Positions 39,680 to 52,473 of a stretch of 64,000 nucleotides of DNA are shown in pieces. The translations under genes and the position numbers were made by a program. The stretch comes from Megalobrama amblycephala (Eukaryota > Chordata > Actinopteri > Cypriniformes > Xenocyprididae). The stretch is taken from NCBI RefSeq assembly GCF_018812025.1, contig NC_063045.1, positions 13,203,112 to 13,267,111 on the forward strand, read 5' to 3'. Under the pieces are notes generated by a model. It saw only the letters and a program-made list of their open reading frames with translations, was not told the DNA's origin and made no database searches. Position 1 is the stretch's first letter; every line of letters starts with the position of its first letter.

Positions 39680-42600
39680 GAATAGGCTGCACGATTTATT
39701 GCAATTTTAATCGCACACGATTTGGCAAAGCTTGTCAGAGCTGTACGGCTCTGTGATCAGTAAATGCTTCTCCATCTGAAAGCCAGAGGGCGCTCTTGCA
39801 CAGAAACTCCAAATATGCCCTGCCGCAGAAGTGGATATCACGCATCATTCCAGGAAATCCCTATGGGCATCATACTATCACTGTAGCTGAATAAACAGAA
39901 GATTGAAACGCATTGATTAAATAACCATGACTAATAAACGCACAACTTATTCTGTGTAAGAAGCCACATCATCTCACAGAAGGACGCTCAACTGTCGTTA
40001 TGAAGTGAGTTTGGAGTAAAAACATGTTATTAAATGTTGTCTTTTTTTGGACAAGATGTTAATAAATGTCTCCAAAGATGTTTGATGTTGCTTTTTCAAA
40101 TTTAAATTATAAGCGACTCAAACTCGCAGTGGATGGATTCGAATTTGGAGCCATACTTCACTGACAAGCTGCGCTTAAAAAAATAATTGCAGCCTTTGCG
40201 ATTTCATAATAGCACTAAGAATCGTGCAATGTATTTCAATGTAATTTTTTGTATCATGCAATAAATTGTGCAGCCATAGTTACGAATTGTTGGGACAAAA
40301 CATGCTAAATTACATGCTAAAATGCAATGTGATAAAGCAATGTCACATCAACTTGCTAGTACTGTGTGAAACATTTTTCACATTCCGAGTACTTGACCCA
40401 CAATGCATTTGGCTGAATGATTCCCTGAGGATCATAAACAACTTTTTACTAGTTTGAAAATACATAACATTGTTTTTGATTAAATTAGCTATCGTTTCCT
40501 GTCAAGTGTAAAGCTGAGATTTGGATTTCAGTCAATCAGTCAATCAATCTGTCACAGTATTGCAGCTGTCAGCATGTCTAAAACCACATTAAGAATACAA
40601 ACAATAAAAATCAAAACAGATCCACTAAATTCTATATTAATTGAATACATGTTCGTGATGACCTGCACTTTCACCGCCCCATACAGCAAACCTCTTGTGG
40701 TAACAGGTGATGACATCATCGTGTCTGTATGAGTTTTAATGGAAGGGTCATTAGATCTGATTGACAGCCCAAGGGATCTCCCTCCATTAAGTTACAGCAG
40801 TAGATTGACCCCTCAAGTATGAAACATCACATAAAAAGTAAAACATCACGTAAAAAGTCTCAGCTGGGTTGTAGACCAATCAAAAGCTTCAAGCCAGCTC
40901 TCCATCCTGCCATACAATGAAGTGGAAATTAGATGATAAAAAACAACATTCCCATTTAAACCTAAAATGTTAAATCTAAATGACAGGAGAATATGACATC
41001 ACTAATAAGGATTTTTGTTTTGAGGCTGTCATGTAAACTATATTTGATCTAAATACAGTTTAAGAGGATCTCTATTTTGACCAACCAATCAACCAATTCA
41101 TTCATGATAATAATAATAACAATATACTGTATATTTTTTTTATTTGTTCAAATGTTGGTGTTACACATGAAGTGATCAATAAAGTTCTTATATTAGATAC
41201 CAAAAACTCAACCGCTTTAGTTTCAACTTAAGCAAATCCCTTAAGTTAAGAAAACATTCATTGATAATGCCTTTACAATTATTACTAAGGGATTTTCTTA
41301 ACTTTCTTTAAGCAACTATAGCAACTGAAACTCTACACCAACAGGATGAGATTTCCAGAACTGACTGAGCTCATTATACAATGGCTAATCTACACTTTGA
41401 TCCATTAACTCAAAGTTGATGTCATTTGGGGTTACCAACTTTTGTAATATAAGCAAACAGCAATGTATTCTTAAATTGGAATTTTTAGTAAACTGCCGTC
41501 AACAGAAGCATCGTCTTTCATTTAAGTGTGTTAACTGCATGGCCGCCCAACAATGCTATCTAGGTAGGCAGTGACTGGGTTTTGAGGCTTACTGTGTCCC
41601 ACAGGCTAAAAGAAGGGAAACCATGGCGTCACCAAATACATTAAACATAAATAGTCAGCAGTGCTTACATATACATACCTCATTTTCTTCTGCTGAAGAA
41701 TGTATTCTTCTGTGAACCCTCATGTAACAGTCAAACAAAAAGTGAGGGCTCTTATTACACTTTCTATTATATCTGAAACATGATAACTGTTCCAATATGA
41801 CCCTAAAGATTGATGAACAAGGGTAAAAACACACAGACATACTCCCTGCCTGCACAATATCGGACAAATGATCAAGATAACATCACCATTAAGCTCCTGC
41901 TGATGACATACTCCCTGTTTTCCATTCCTGCAACCAGGAAAATTCCCTGTCAGTGTTAGCTTTTAAAATCAAACCTAGTGCTGGATGTCTAACTATATAA
42001 TATAAACATCTGAAGACATGCACTCATGTTCAATCTGACACTAAAAGCAAAGGGAAAGTGTGAAAGTTGGACGGGCTCCTAAGGCCTCATGGCTTCATGC
42101 ATCCCAATGTATTTGACATTATTACCAAATTATCTCAAGAATAAAAACACTTTTTAGGATCATAATTTTAACAACTGTTTTAGGGATTACAGTGATGAAA
42201 CTCTAAAATTGGATATAACTACATAATTTCAGCAATATATTAGGGCTGCATGGGACATCATTGCAATATAATGAGAAATGATTCTGGATAGATTCTGAGA
42301 TTTTTTGAATGCATCACAATTATCTTTTGAATTGATTCTGAGCTTAGTTTTTACCAGCATATGGCACTGCATGCTTTAGAAACACCCGTACTCTGCTTGC
42401 TTCTAGTTTCTTTACACACACTACTTAAACCGAAAATAATCATTAATAAAGTTAGAAAAGGTTGAAGCAAATTACAAGGGTGTTTTCAGTGGGCTGTTTT
42501 CATTAATCTTGCATCATAAAAGCATTCTGAGGTGCAAGTACATAGCCGAATGCACGAACGCTCTTCTTCATGAGCATTTGAGTGTGTGGTTAAAAACTAG

Positions 42601-43735
42601 CCATCTGCTGTTAAAAACTAAGTTTAGAAGAGAGAATCGCGATGCATTTGGAAAATCACAGAATTTATTGTTGCATTATGGATACTTGTTCACTTAAAGA
42701 ACCACAATGCACTTAGTTTCACCCACAATGTATTGTTTGAATAATTACCTAAGGGTCTCAACACTAAAATAATGTTGACATGCATATTGTTTATGACTTG
42801 AGGGTGAGTAAATGATGACAGAATTTTCATTTGGGTGAACTATCCCTTTAACTTGAACTGAACTCAGAATATTCCTTTAATTCATTCACATTCAACGCCA
42901 GCCGCATCACAAACATTTATGTGGGAAAGCCAAACTGCATCTAATGGTCTCTGATTCAGCCAAGCAAGACCAGACACTGACGAGCCCAACAGTGCATGGA
43001 GGTAAACAATCTGAGCCAGTTGACGTTGTTTTCAAGCGCACATGCGGCACAAACTCTCTCTCTCCCGGTTCTGGATCAGTGGAGGCTGACATACCACTAG
43101 GATAAACAGGAACGGAATCCATGAGACAGCTTAAAGCTTGGTTTTCAGGAATGAGGGTGGGGGGGTTGTAAAGCTGTCTTACTGAAAGGTGTCCTCTTAC
43201 CTTCAGGTCGAGCAGAGAGGAGGGAAAAACCACACGCGGACAAACTCCTTGCATTCCTAAGGGATCTAAATGACATTTTATGAGGAACGCACAGGCCCAA
43301 AGATCATCAAGAGTTTATAGCCAACAATAAACAACAATAAAGCTAAGCGGAGCTACGGAAGCCCGTGACACACGTCCTGTCTCTAAAGATTAGGGTTTTG
43401 CCCTTTTAAACTCACTCTCTGGCTTTTCCTCTCAACATCTCACACTCACTTTTATGACCGAAGCTCTGGATTAAGACTGGTGGATGGTGGTCGTTTCACA
43501 CTTCATTGGTGTTATAAATCAAGTACCTCTGAAGAAGGCTCCTTTAAAAAAACTGTTTTTTTGAGGATTGCCTTTATTTTAGTGTTGTAATAGTGTTTAC
43601 CTCAAATCAAATTGTGCTGTTTGTTGAGGATGTGCTATTACTCTAGAAACAATTGGATTTATGATTAAAAACCTGTAGATTTACATCGAAGAAAGGACTG
43701 GATCTAGAAACCAGGATATCATAGAAACTTGGAAG
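39680..43735. other. no gene identified
   Basis: Contains a short copy of the common repeat at 42790-42857 ('gagggtgagtaaatgatgac'...'gaactatccctttaa'). A minus-strand 'cctgaag|gtaagag' donor at about 43201 follows a G+C-rich stretch but its frame does not connect in phase with the minus-strand gene. Confidence 0.45.
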
Positions 43736-43739
43736 TAAT

Positions 43740-44580
43740 AAGTAATTCCCTAACATATCAACATGCTAACAGCCCCTAAGCAACCTCATAGCAACACCCT
43801 AACAACCACTCAGAACACCTTAGTTAGCATAGCAACACCCTGGCAACCACTGAGAACACCCAGGCATCCACATAACTAACAACACACCTGCAACAACCAG
43901 ACAGAGACTCTAAGTAACAGCATAGCAACACCATAGCAATAACCTAGAACACTGTAACAACAACAAAGCAAAACACTAATATCTACTCAAACCACTATTA
44001 ACTGCATAACAACACCCTGGCAACCCTCCAGATAATCCTAGCAGGACCTAGGGTGTTCTGGGTGATTGCCAAATTTATTAACAGCTTCTAAGAGCACCTT
44101 AGTAACCCCATAGCAACACTTTGGCAATCACCTAGAACATCCTAGCAACCACAAAGCTACATGTTAAAAAAAAAAACACACGGAAACACCTTAATTACCA
44201 CATGGCAACACCCTAACAATCAGATAACAACACATCATCTTAGTAATGATACAGCAATGCCATATCAATCACTTAGAACACTGTAGCAAACACATTGCAA
44301 GACACTAAAAATGCCTCAAAACATTTCATCAACTGCATAGCAACACCCTGGCAACCACCCAGATCACCCTACCAGCACAATACGGTTGCTTCTATGTGGC
44401 TGCCCAGGTGTTTTGAGGGGTTGTTAGTGTGTTGCTATGTGGTTACTAGGTTGTAATGGGTGATTTAGAAGCTGATTAACAGATCCTCAAGAACACCTTA
44501 GTAACCACATAGCAACATAATACTCAGAACACATAAGCAACACCCTAACAACCACTCAGAACATTTAAAATCTAGTAAAA
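43740..44580. repeat. degenerate minisatellite of 'catagcaacaccctggcaaccactcagaacacc' type
   Basis: About 25 imperfect units of 30-40 bases. The strand flips between about 44380 and 44465 ('ttgctatgtggttactagg'), so the array contains an inverted block. Confidence 0.85.
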
Positions 44581-44794
44581 GCTCTTCCATCCAAAGATGT
44601 GCTGATTTCTGTCATGAGAACGCGCCTGTTAAACCCACTGCCCTATCATTTTTTTGATGGGTCACATATGTATCCAAAAAGTGGGTATGTGTTGTACAAG
44701 TTGAAGTTTATGCTCACTGACCTCTGCCTTGGAATGCACACTTATATTTGGGCCTTTAGTACCACCCGGGGAGGAGATGACAGTGTGAGCTCAC

Positions 44795-44902
44795 CGAGCA
44801 GAACCAGGCCTGCTCTATAAACCAAAGAACGGGTCAGGAACAACAGGCCTCCGGTGTTGAAGAACAGTGGCAGTGATATATGCTTAAACCAACACGGTGT
44901 GA
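44795..44902 (-). CDS. alternative candidate exon for the minus-strand gene (hydrophobic)
   Basis: 108 bases between a minus-strand acceptor ('gatctacag') and donor ('gctcg|gtgagc'), phase 1 in and out, encoding LPLFFNTGGLLFLTRSLVYR then AGLVLL. It fits 7865-7993 in phase and would add another hydrophobic region, but would need a 37-kb intron. Polypyrimidine tract is weak. Confidence 0.2.
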
Positions 44903-45099
44903 CTGTAGATCAAATGCCAGGATAGACGCGGCGGGCCAAAGACGCCTGCAGAGACGAGGTGGGGGGTTCTCTCAAAGAAACAATCTAGGACTGCATTAGA
45001 CAAATTGTTTTGTGTATTTGTTAATGTACGTCATACTGAGCATATTAAGAAAGACCTGCTGAGCTTAAATCAACCACACCATTTGACAAGTTTTTCTAG

Positions 45100-45562
45100 T
45101 TAGCCCCAAAAAATGAAATTTTGTTCCAACATCGTTCCAAACCTGACTTTCTTTGGTCTTTATAACACTAAGAAGATATTTTGAAAGTCACTATCATTGT
45201 ATGGACAAAACACATTTTATAATATCAATATATTAAAAAATATATTTTTTTCTTCTTTATTTTGTGTGTTGCATAGAAGGAAGAAAGTCATAGAGGCTTG
45301 GAACGACAATGTTAATAGGCTAAATCAGTGGTTCCCAACCCTGTTCCTGGAGGCACACCAACACTACATATTTTCCAACTCTTCCTAATCAAACACACCT
45401 GATTCAACTCATAAGCTCATTAGTAGAGACTCCAAGACCAGAAATATATGGGCCAGATAAGGGAGACATCCAAAATGTGCACTGTTGGTGTGCCTCCAGG
45501 AACAGGGTTGGGAAACACTGGGCTAAATAACAGAATTTCCATTTTGGGGTGAACTACCCCTT
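45100..45562. repeat. common cyprinid repeat interrupted by a hAT MITE
   Basis: Begins 'gccccaaaaaatgaaatttt' and ends 'ggggtgaactacccctttaa'; inner 'gttccaaacctgac'. Split by 45326-45520. Confidence 0.75.
45326..45520. mobile_element. 195-bp hAT MITE, duplication GGCTAAAT
   Basis: Inverted ends 'cagtggttcccaacc' / 'ggttgggaaacactg' with the arm 'ctgttcctggaggcacacca' repeated in complement. Perfect 8-bp duplication GGCTAAAT at 45318-45325 and 45521-45528. Confidence 0.95.
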
Positions 45563-48500
45563 TAACATTCAAATAAGGTCGTATTAACTACTTAAGTTTG
45601 AATTATACATTTTATTACACAATTTTTTACTTTTTTCTCATGTAGCTTATAAGGCAGTTAGCTACTTTCTCTTCAGAGCAGCTTAGCTATGTCTCTGCAG
45701 AGTACTTGGTAGCTTAGCTTGCTAATATTTTTGAGTATAGCTTGTCGAAAACTTTAGATATCGCAGTAGACTGGCTTTAAAATGTCCCAAGATGTTTACA
45801 CAATTTTAACTTTTTACTGTTTTATCATGTAGCTTGTAAGGCAGCTAGCTACTTTCTCTCTGTAGTTGATAGCTTAGCTAGCTAATATTTTTTGAGTATC
45901 TTGCCAGAAACTGTAGATTTCTAAGTAGATTTGATAAAGACTGACTTCAGCATGACATGTAGCTTCCTGTCTATTCCAGGAATGTCTTCAGTTTTGTTTA
46001 TTTTCTTCGTGTTAAACACTTGTAATGACTAGCTGTTTCACAGATAGCAGCTTAGAAATCAGAAAGCCTTTTACATAATTGAGACTTAATAGAAAAATTG
46101 CTGCATAGTTGACGAAACACTCAGGGTTATTATTTAACCAGCTGTGAAAATATGACTCAGGTTTCACTGAGAGGAGGAAAAATATTCATTAATATTCACA
46201 CTCGCTGCCAAAAAGATCCAATTCACCTCAACTCGGTACATGTTTCACTAAAACAAACTTGATTAGAAAGACGCTAAGGTGCTAAGAAGTGATATTTTGA
46301 TAACATTTTACAGCTTTTATTAATTATTAATTACAACAGGAATTTTTGTTTTACTAATTAAGCTCAAAAGCGCTAACGGCTAATGCTAATCCAAGCAGAA
46401 TGTGCTATAATTGACTCAATTAGGTCATTTCCTTGGGATTATTTGCTAACTTTTCATGTTTATGAAGTGTCCTGTTATGTCTTCACTCTGTTGTCAGATA
46501 TCTACCGTACACATACATTTTCACGTACACGGCTCCATTAAGTTCTCACTCTCACCAGCCGCCCACCACATGACAAATCCAAGACAAGCAGGAGTTGGTG
46601 AAAGGTTGAAATCGCTGGCAAACACACCAATCAGCAGCTGAACCTTTGATAAGCAGCCTGGCCCAGAGGCCAGACGAGTCTCTATGAGTGTGTGTGCGAG
46701 AGCTTGACCCTAAGAGGTCTGGGCGGTCATAACTCAGACTGAGAGGGTACTGTGAAAGGGTACATGGTAGGATTTAAGCCTGACAAATGCTTCTCTTTTT
46801 CTAGACGGCTACATGCACACACACACAGTGTGTGGCATCATGTCTTGATCGCACCCTTTAATTATATATGGAAGTCTGTAAGCGCAGAAACACAGATCTT
46901 AGACTGAGCTATGATGAGTTTAGTTAAGTTGATAGTTCTTAAAGGGCCAGTTCACCCAAAAAAGAAAATTCTCACTCATTCTTACATTGTTCCAAACACA
47001 TATGACCTTCATTATTCACTAAAAAAAAATCTTCCCCTTCATAATCCCCCTCAAATCTCATTTGCACGTCTCCGTATTGAAATGTGGTGTTTTCTGCCAA
47101 TAATGACAAACATATAAAATGTTTTCAACCACAAATATTTTTCCACACAAATATCTCTTTAGTCCGATGTCATGAATTTTCACAGAATGATAAATAAAAA
47201 TGATAAATAATCATTTACATATTTTGACTTTGTAATTGTTATGTTAACACTAGGAACTTAATAGCCAAATTATTAGTCAGTAAGCAATTTCAGACATGCC
47301 TAATTTTGTCAGTTTTACCCATAATCCCTTGTTTTTCTTAAAGGCTTTCTTTTATGAACTCATTTAGCAGATCGTTTCCAAAGTGTAAGTGGGTGTTTCG
47401 TGTGTGTGTGAGAGCAGGACAAAGAGAAACAAGTTAGATTAATGGACGCCATCTTGTAGCTGCCTCTAAGGAAACCTGTAACATGTTACTCTAATGTGGT
47501 GTAGCCAGCTAATATAAATCAAACGTCTTTGTGACATTTAAATAATAATCCGAAACATCTCTCAACGCGTAAAGGAAGAAACGATCATTTATTACACACA
47601 ATGGCTTTAAACAGAAAAGGGGGCACTCGTATAAAAGAATGGTGGTTGAGTTTGACCTTCAACCTCTTCCATTTGAAATCATGTTAATGTGGATGTGCGA
47701 CCAGTCTGAGGAGAACAACTCCCTCTGAATGCGCTTTCACACTTCACAGTTCAAAGCCGGACTCAGACGGAGACCTCTGGAAGTTCTTCCAGCATTATGA
47801 ACGTGCCCTTGGTTAGAACGGCCTCTAAACGTTGCCTTAACGTTTGTGCGCGGAATAAAGAAAAGGAGAAGGGGGGGCTTTCTTTTGGCACAGAGGGCTC
47901 CGAACTCAACCTCCAGACTGGAGTCTGGGAGTCCAGGCATTGTTTGCAGCAATCAGGGGTTCAGGGAATTCTGATCGGAATTCCGTGAGCAATGCTGCCT
48001 CTGTAAAGTGGCACTTGTGAAGGAAAAAGAGGGAGAAAGGGAAATAAAGTGAAAGAGAAGGGATTAGAAGGGATTCTATTATTTTTGCATTCACTGACGC
48101 GTGTGTATTAAAGCATTTTAGGTAATGACTGGGGGTCCACGGTCAATAAAGTGACAAATCCCACCTATTTACCATTCAAGATGAGGCAAAAGCACAATCT
48201 GATTTTCAATCTGCAATTATGACTGGTCTAAGTCCAAATCTATTTCTAAAGAAGCAGTAAAAAGAATACGGTAAGGACGTTTTACAGAGACCATTTATCA
48301 GATTATCAAATAAGATAAACTATATTCTGATAATCTTTATCAGATTATCAAATAGAGTTATCAGATAACAACTCCAACCTGAAAAGGCTTTACAGATATC
48401 CAATGGCAATAAAGTTACACACACACAGACTCTTAAATCAACCTTTAACTAAAGCGGATTTTCTTTTGATCAGTTTGATCCTCCCTGTAAACAGTGTTGC

Positions 48501-50230
48501 ATAGTCCTCAATAAATGGACAGGGGATTTGAAAAGTTTTCTTCTGTTTTAGACAATGTCTATTTAACCCAATGAACTGTTTTTGAATGAATCAGTATTTT
48601 GTTTAAGCTCTAGGGAGACTTGATCTTGCCCAAAACGTTTTGTGTTTTCAAAGTTTACCATGTTGCTTTTCTGCTTTTTGCTGTGTGGAATTTGTGACTA
48701 TTTAAATGATTTTCTCTAATCAGTGAAATACATCCGTGATTTCTCTCATTAAAATGTGAACCTGGTTTACGGTCTGGATCTGGCTCTTGATGTGTCTAGT
48801 CCTGGTCTGGTCTTGACTCCTGCTCTACTTTAAGGCATTTAAGTTTCCAGATGCAGGAAATTGAAGATGATTCATCAAAGTCAAAAAATACAGATTGCGA
48901 GCCAGTTTTACTGAATTTGGCTGCTGTTTGTGAGAGGCTTGACGCATGCATTGGGCAGCTGTTCATATGTCACAACTTTGGCAGTAATCACACATGTGAA
49001 CTTGCAACAGCTAACTGTTTCGGTGATTAAAATCTAAATGTTTAAACAGACAGACAAATTAGTTTCTGCACAAAAACAACCATTTTATGACTTCATCGTA
49101 CATTTGGAGTGTAAATGTAGATGGACAACTAGTGTGCAAAACTTCTACAATGTTTAGATGGTGGCTAAGGTGTTGGTAGGGTGTTCTAAGCGGTTGATAA
49201 GGCATTGCTAGGGTGTTGAGAGTATCTATGCTGATAATAAACCCATATCTGGTCCCAATCTCAAGTCTCAATTATGTTCCGATCCTTATGTTTAGGGTCC
49301 CTTTTCAATGTTGGTTTATGGGATTTTTCCATCTGCCATACAAAAATCAGTTTTGAGTGGAAGATAACTCTTATCTGATAATGAGATTGAGATAAAAGGA
49401 TTCCTGCTGAGACACAGCTGGGTGTTGAAGTATCTCTTATTCCTGAATAGATAATATTAACCTTAATGCATTACACTTTTAGATACACAAACAAATGGGC
49501 TGGCTAACCCTCACATACACACACATCACTTTATGCCTGAAAAATCAAATCATCCACGTCTCAACTGAAAACTGACATTCTGTGTAGATGACAGAGATTG
49601 TTGGCACCAGATAGAAAGCAGAGATATGAGATAAACCTCCATCTGATAGCAGCTCTCTGTACATTGCTATGGTACGTGACTGTTTATTATTACTTCTGTA
49701 GTAAAGATAACTAAAGATGTCGCTCTAGTAAACACATGGATAAGCACATCTAAACATCTTCATTCATATAACGTCAACATCAGCCATGTTCTGGACAATA
49801 TTTTCTCCAGAATATCCGGAGTAAAATCCATTATAGGAACATCTAGTATACAATTAAAAAATATTTTTCTATAAAGAAATAGGAGATTTACCTTTAGAAC
49901 ATCAACTAATATTTCCAGTTGTCTGTCTTCCATTATATATCTGTTTCACTCTATTATTTTATGAATCTACACCCTATGTGTCAAAATAAAAAAATTAGCA
50001 TCAAAAACTTAAAAACAATATAAAACAGGTGGTTAGTCTTAGTTGGTTTGGCTTCTTTTACAGCCTGACCAGCTGACATCTGCCCAAAATACCTCCAAAA
50101 CCCATCAAAACAGACAACCCTAACCAGCTTAAAGAGGCTAGAAAATGTTAGCATAGTGCATAATCTGCCATTTTAATTATGTTATTTGCAGTTTATTTAC
50201 AATTAAGTACTTGTAATTAGATTATATTAC
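45563..50230. other. no gene identified
   Basis: Holds a copy of the common repeat at 46935-47045, a short GTTGCTAGG repeat at 49150-49215 and unremarkable AT-rich sequence. A G+C-richer patch at 47740-47990 has open frames on both strands but no splice context. Confidence 0.45.
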
Positions 50231-50231
50231 A

Positions 50232-50825
50232 TTATAAAACGGATAGTTCCGGCGCTTGATTTTGATTGGTTGAGCCGCATCCGAAGCCGTTCTAAAATTC
50301 CCGAAAACATACAGCTGACCGCATTACATGTATCGCTGCGCCACTGAATGTGTATGTTGCTGCGTCTGTCTTATCAACCACTCTTAGCAACGTAAACATA
50401 TGTTTATCGAGTGACCGAGTGTATTACCTGCATTCAGATTTAGCATTTTCCTTCAGGTCAGACCTATGTTCATAATAAAAAATCAGTTTGAATGTCCACT
50501 GCGATCTTGTCCTTTTAACATTTAATGGGTTTTTACCGTGCCCTGCTGACACTGACAGTGCTAGTCAAAGCATTTGTCATTTGTGTCTTTTTCCGTGCTC
50601 ACAACAAGTTTCAATATAAACATTTTTGGAACTGAGTGACTCGCTCATAAATACAATCTTTGCCGCCATCTAATGGCATAAAAATGTAACTTCTTTTGCT
50701 GTTCACGGTCAGGGACTATTTTTTTCCAGCGGAAGGAAGGCTTTTAATGATTTTACTTCATGAAAGTTGCATTGATACATATTTTTTGGCTTTAATATTT
50801 GTATTGTGTGGTAACCGTTTTATAA
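50232..50825. mobile_element. non-autonomous element with TTATAAAACGG ends
   Basis: Left 'ttataaaacggatagttccgg' and right 'ccgttttataa' are inverted. Interior has no coding frame. Directly followed by a hairpin at 50829-50939. Confidence 0.6.
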
Positions 50826-50828
50826 AAG

Positions 50829-50939
50829 CGATAAGCCCCACAAAGCCTTGGTTTACTGTGAATTTTTAACAGCTAAGGGGGTTTAATAACACCCTTTAGG
50901 TGTTATAAATTCACTCTAAACCACATTTCTTGGGGCTTA
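50829..50939. repeat. hairpin of about 110 bp
   Basis: 'ataagccccacaaagccttgg' pairs with 'tttcttggggctta'; inner 'gtttactgtgaattt' pairs with 'aattcactctaaac'. Confidence 0.75.
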
Positions 50940-52470
50940 GGCCGTGTGTCCACCAGAGCATTTTTAGCCAGCTGAAAACGCTAGGCGCTCGGCTTAAAAC
51001 GCCTGTCTGTGAGCGCTTGAGAGCGCTTCTGCAGCGCAGCGTTTTTTTCCGTTGAGACGCTTTGTTGCTATGATACGGAATATCCGCGGCACTGTTACTT
51101 ATAAATGATATTGCAGGTAATTTGTTTCAGACTAAAAATGTTGACACAATGTGGAATTACTTGCTATGTACAGTACAGTCCAAAAGTTTGGAACCACTAA
51201 GATTTTTAATGTTTTTAAAAGAAGTTTCGTCTGCTCACCAAGGCTACATTTATTTAATTAAAAATACAGTAAAAAACAGTAATATTGTGAAATATTATTA
51301 CAATTTAAAATAACTGTGTACTATTTAAATATATTTGACAAAGTAATTTATTCCTGTGATGCAAAGCTGAATTTTCAGCATCATTACTCCAGTCTTCAGT
51401 GTCACATGATCCTTCAGAAATCATTCTAATATGCTGATTTGCTGCTCAATAAACATTTATGATTATTTTCAATGTTGAAAACAGTTGTGTACTTTTTTTT
51501 CAGGATTCCTTGATGAATAGAAAGTTCAAAAGAACAGCATTTATCTGAAATACAAAGCTTCTGTAGCATTATACACTACCGTTCAAAAGTTTGGGGTCAG
51601 TAAGAATTTTTATTTTTATTTTTTTGAAAAGAAATTAAAGAAATGAATACTTTTATTCAGCAAGGATGCATTAAATCAATCAAAAGTGGCAGTAAAGACA
51701 TTTATAATGTTACAAAAGATTAGATTTCAGATAAACACTGTTCTTTTGAACTTTCTATTCATAAAATAATCCTGAAAAAAAATATTGTACACAAATATTT
51801 TGTACAATTGTACACATTAAATGTTTCTTGAGCAGCAGATCAGCATATTAGAATGATTTCTGAAGGATCATGTGACACTGAAGACTGGAGTAATGATGCT
51901 GAAAATTCAGCTTTGCCATCACAGGAATAAATTACTTTGTCAAATATATTCAAATAGAAAACAGTTATTTTAAATTGTAATAATATTTCACAATATTACT
52001 GTTTTTTACTGTATTTTTAATTAAATAAATGTAGCCTTGGTGAGCAGATGAAACTTCTTTTAAAAACATTAAAAATCTTAGTGGTTCCAAACTTTTGGAC
52101 TGTACTGTATGTTCGGAGACAAGCAATATTAATTTCTCATTCATTTTGTTTCGTTCTCTGCTTGTTGATGTCGCTGTACAGCAAGAATGTTGTGACAGTT
52201 GGTTGGTGTTGTATTTGTCCCGCCCCTCCTCCACTCTGATTGGATGGATGGCTAGAAGTGACAGTGATGAGCGCAGCGTTTTACTCAAAGTTGAACATTC
52301 TTCAACTCGAGGCGACCAGTAAAAAACGCCGAGCTCTCAGCGCTTGAGCGTGAAAAAGACGCTCAGCGCCTCGTTGCGCTCCTGGCGTTTAAAAAACGCG
52401 GCGCTCCCATTGAAAACAATTGAAAAAGTACGCTAGCAGCTGGAAAAAACGCTCTGGTGGACACACGGCC
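50940..52470. mobile_element. Harbinger-like element with TTA duplications, containing a palindromic element
   Basis: Inverted ends 'ggccgtgtgtccaccagagc' and 'gctctggtggacacacggcc' are perfect over 20 bases and are flanked by TTA (50937-50939, 52471-52473), as expected for PIF/Harbinger. Subterminal parts are rich in 'gcgctt/aacgc' words. No transposase. Interior 51171-52107 is a separate element. Confidence 0.88.
51171..52107. mobile_element. palindromic TA-flanked element nested in the Harbinger-like element
   Basis: Ends 'cagtacagtccaaaag' / 'cttttggactgtactg', TA at 51169-51170 and 52108-52109. Paralogue of 26715-27590, with the asymmetric centre (51573-51800) in the other orientation. 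Confidence 0.92.
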
Positions 52471-52473
52471 TTA

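Noticed and set aside
43201..43260. Minus-strand donor 'cctgaag|gtaagag' with short upstream frame
   Set aside because: Exit phase 0 (or an unsupported frame) does not fit the known downstream exons; kept only as a remark.
51122..52322. Frames with FGTTKIFNVFKRSF-type or complementary proteins
   Set aside because: They arise from the arms of the palindromic elements and recur at 26717 and 51200.
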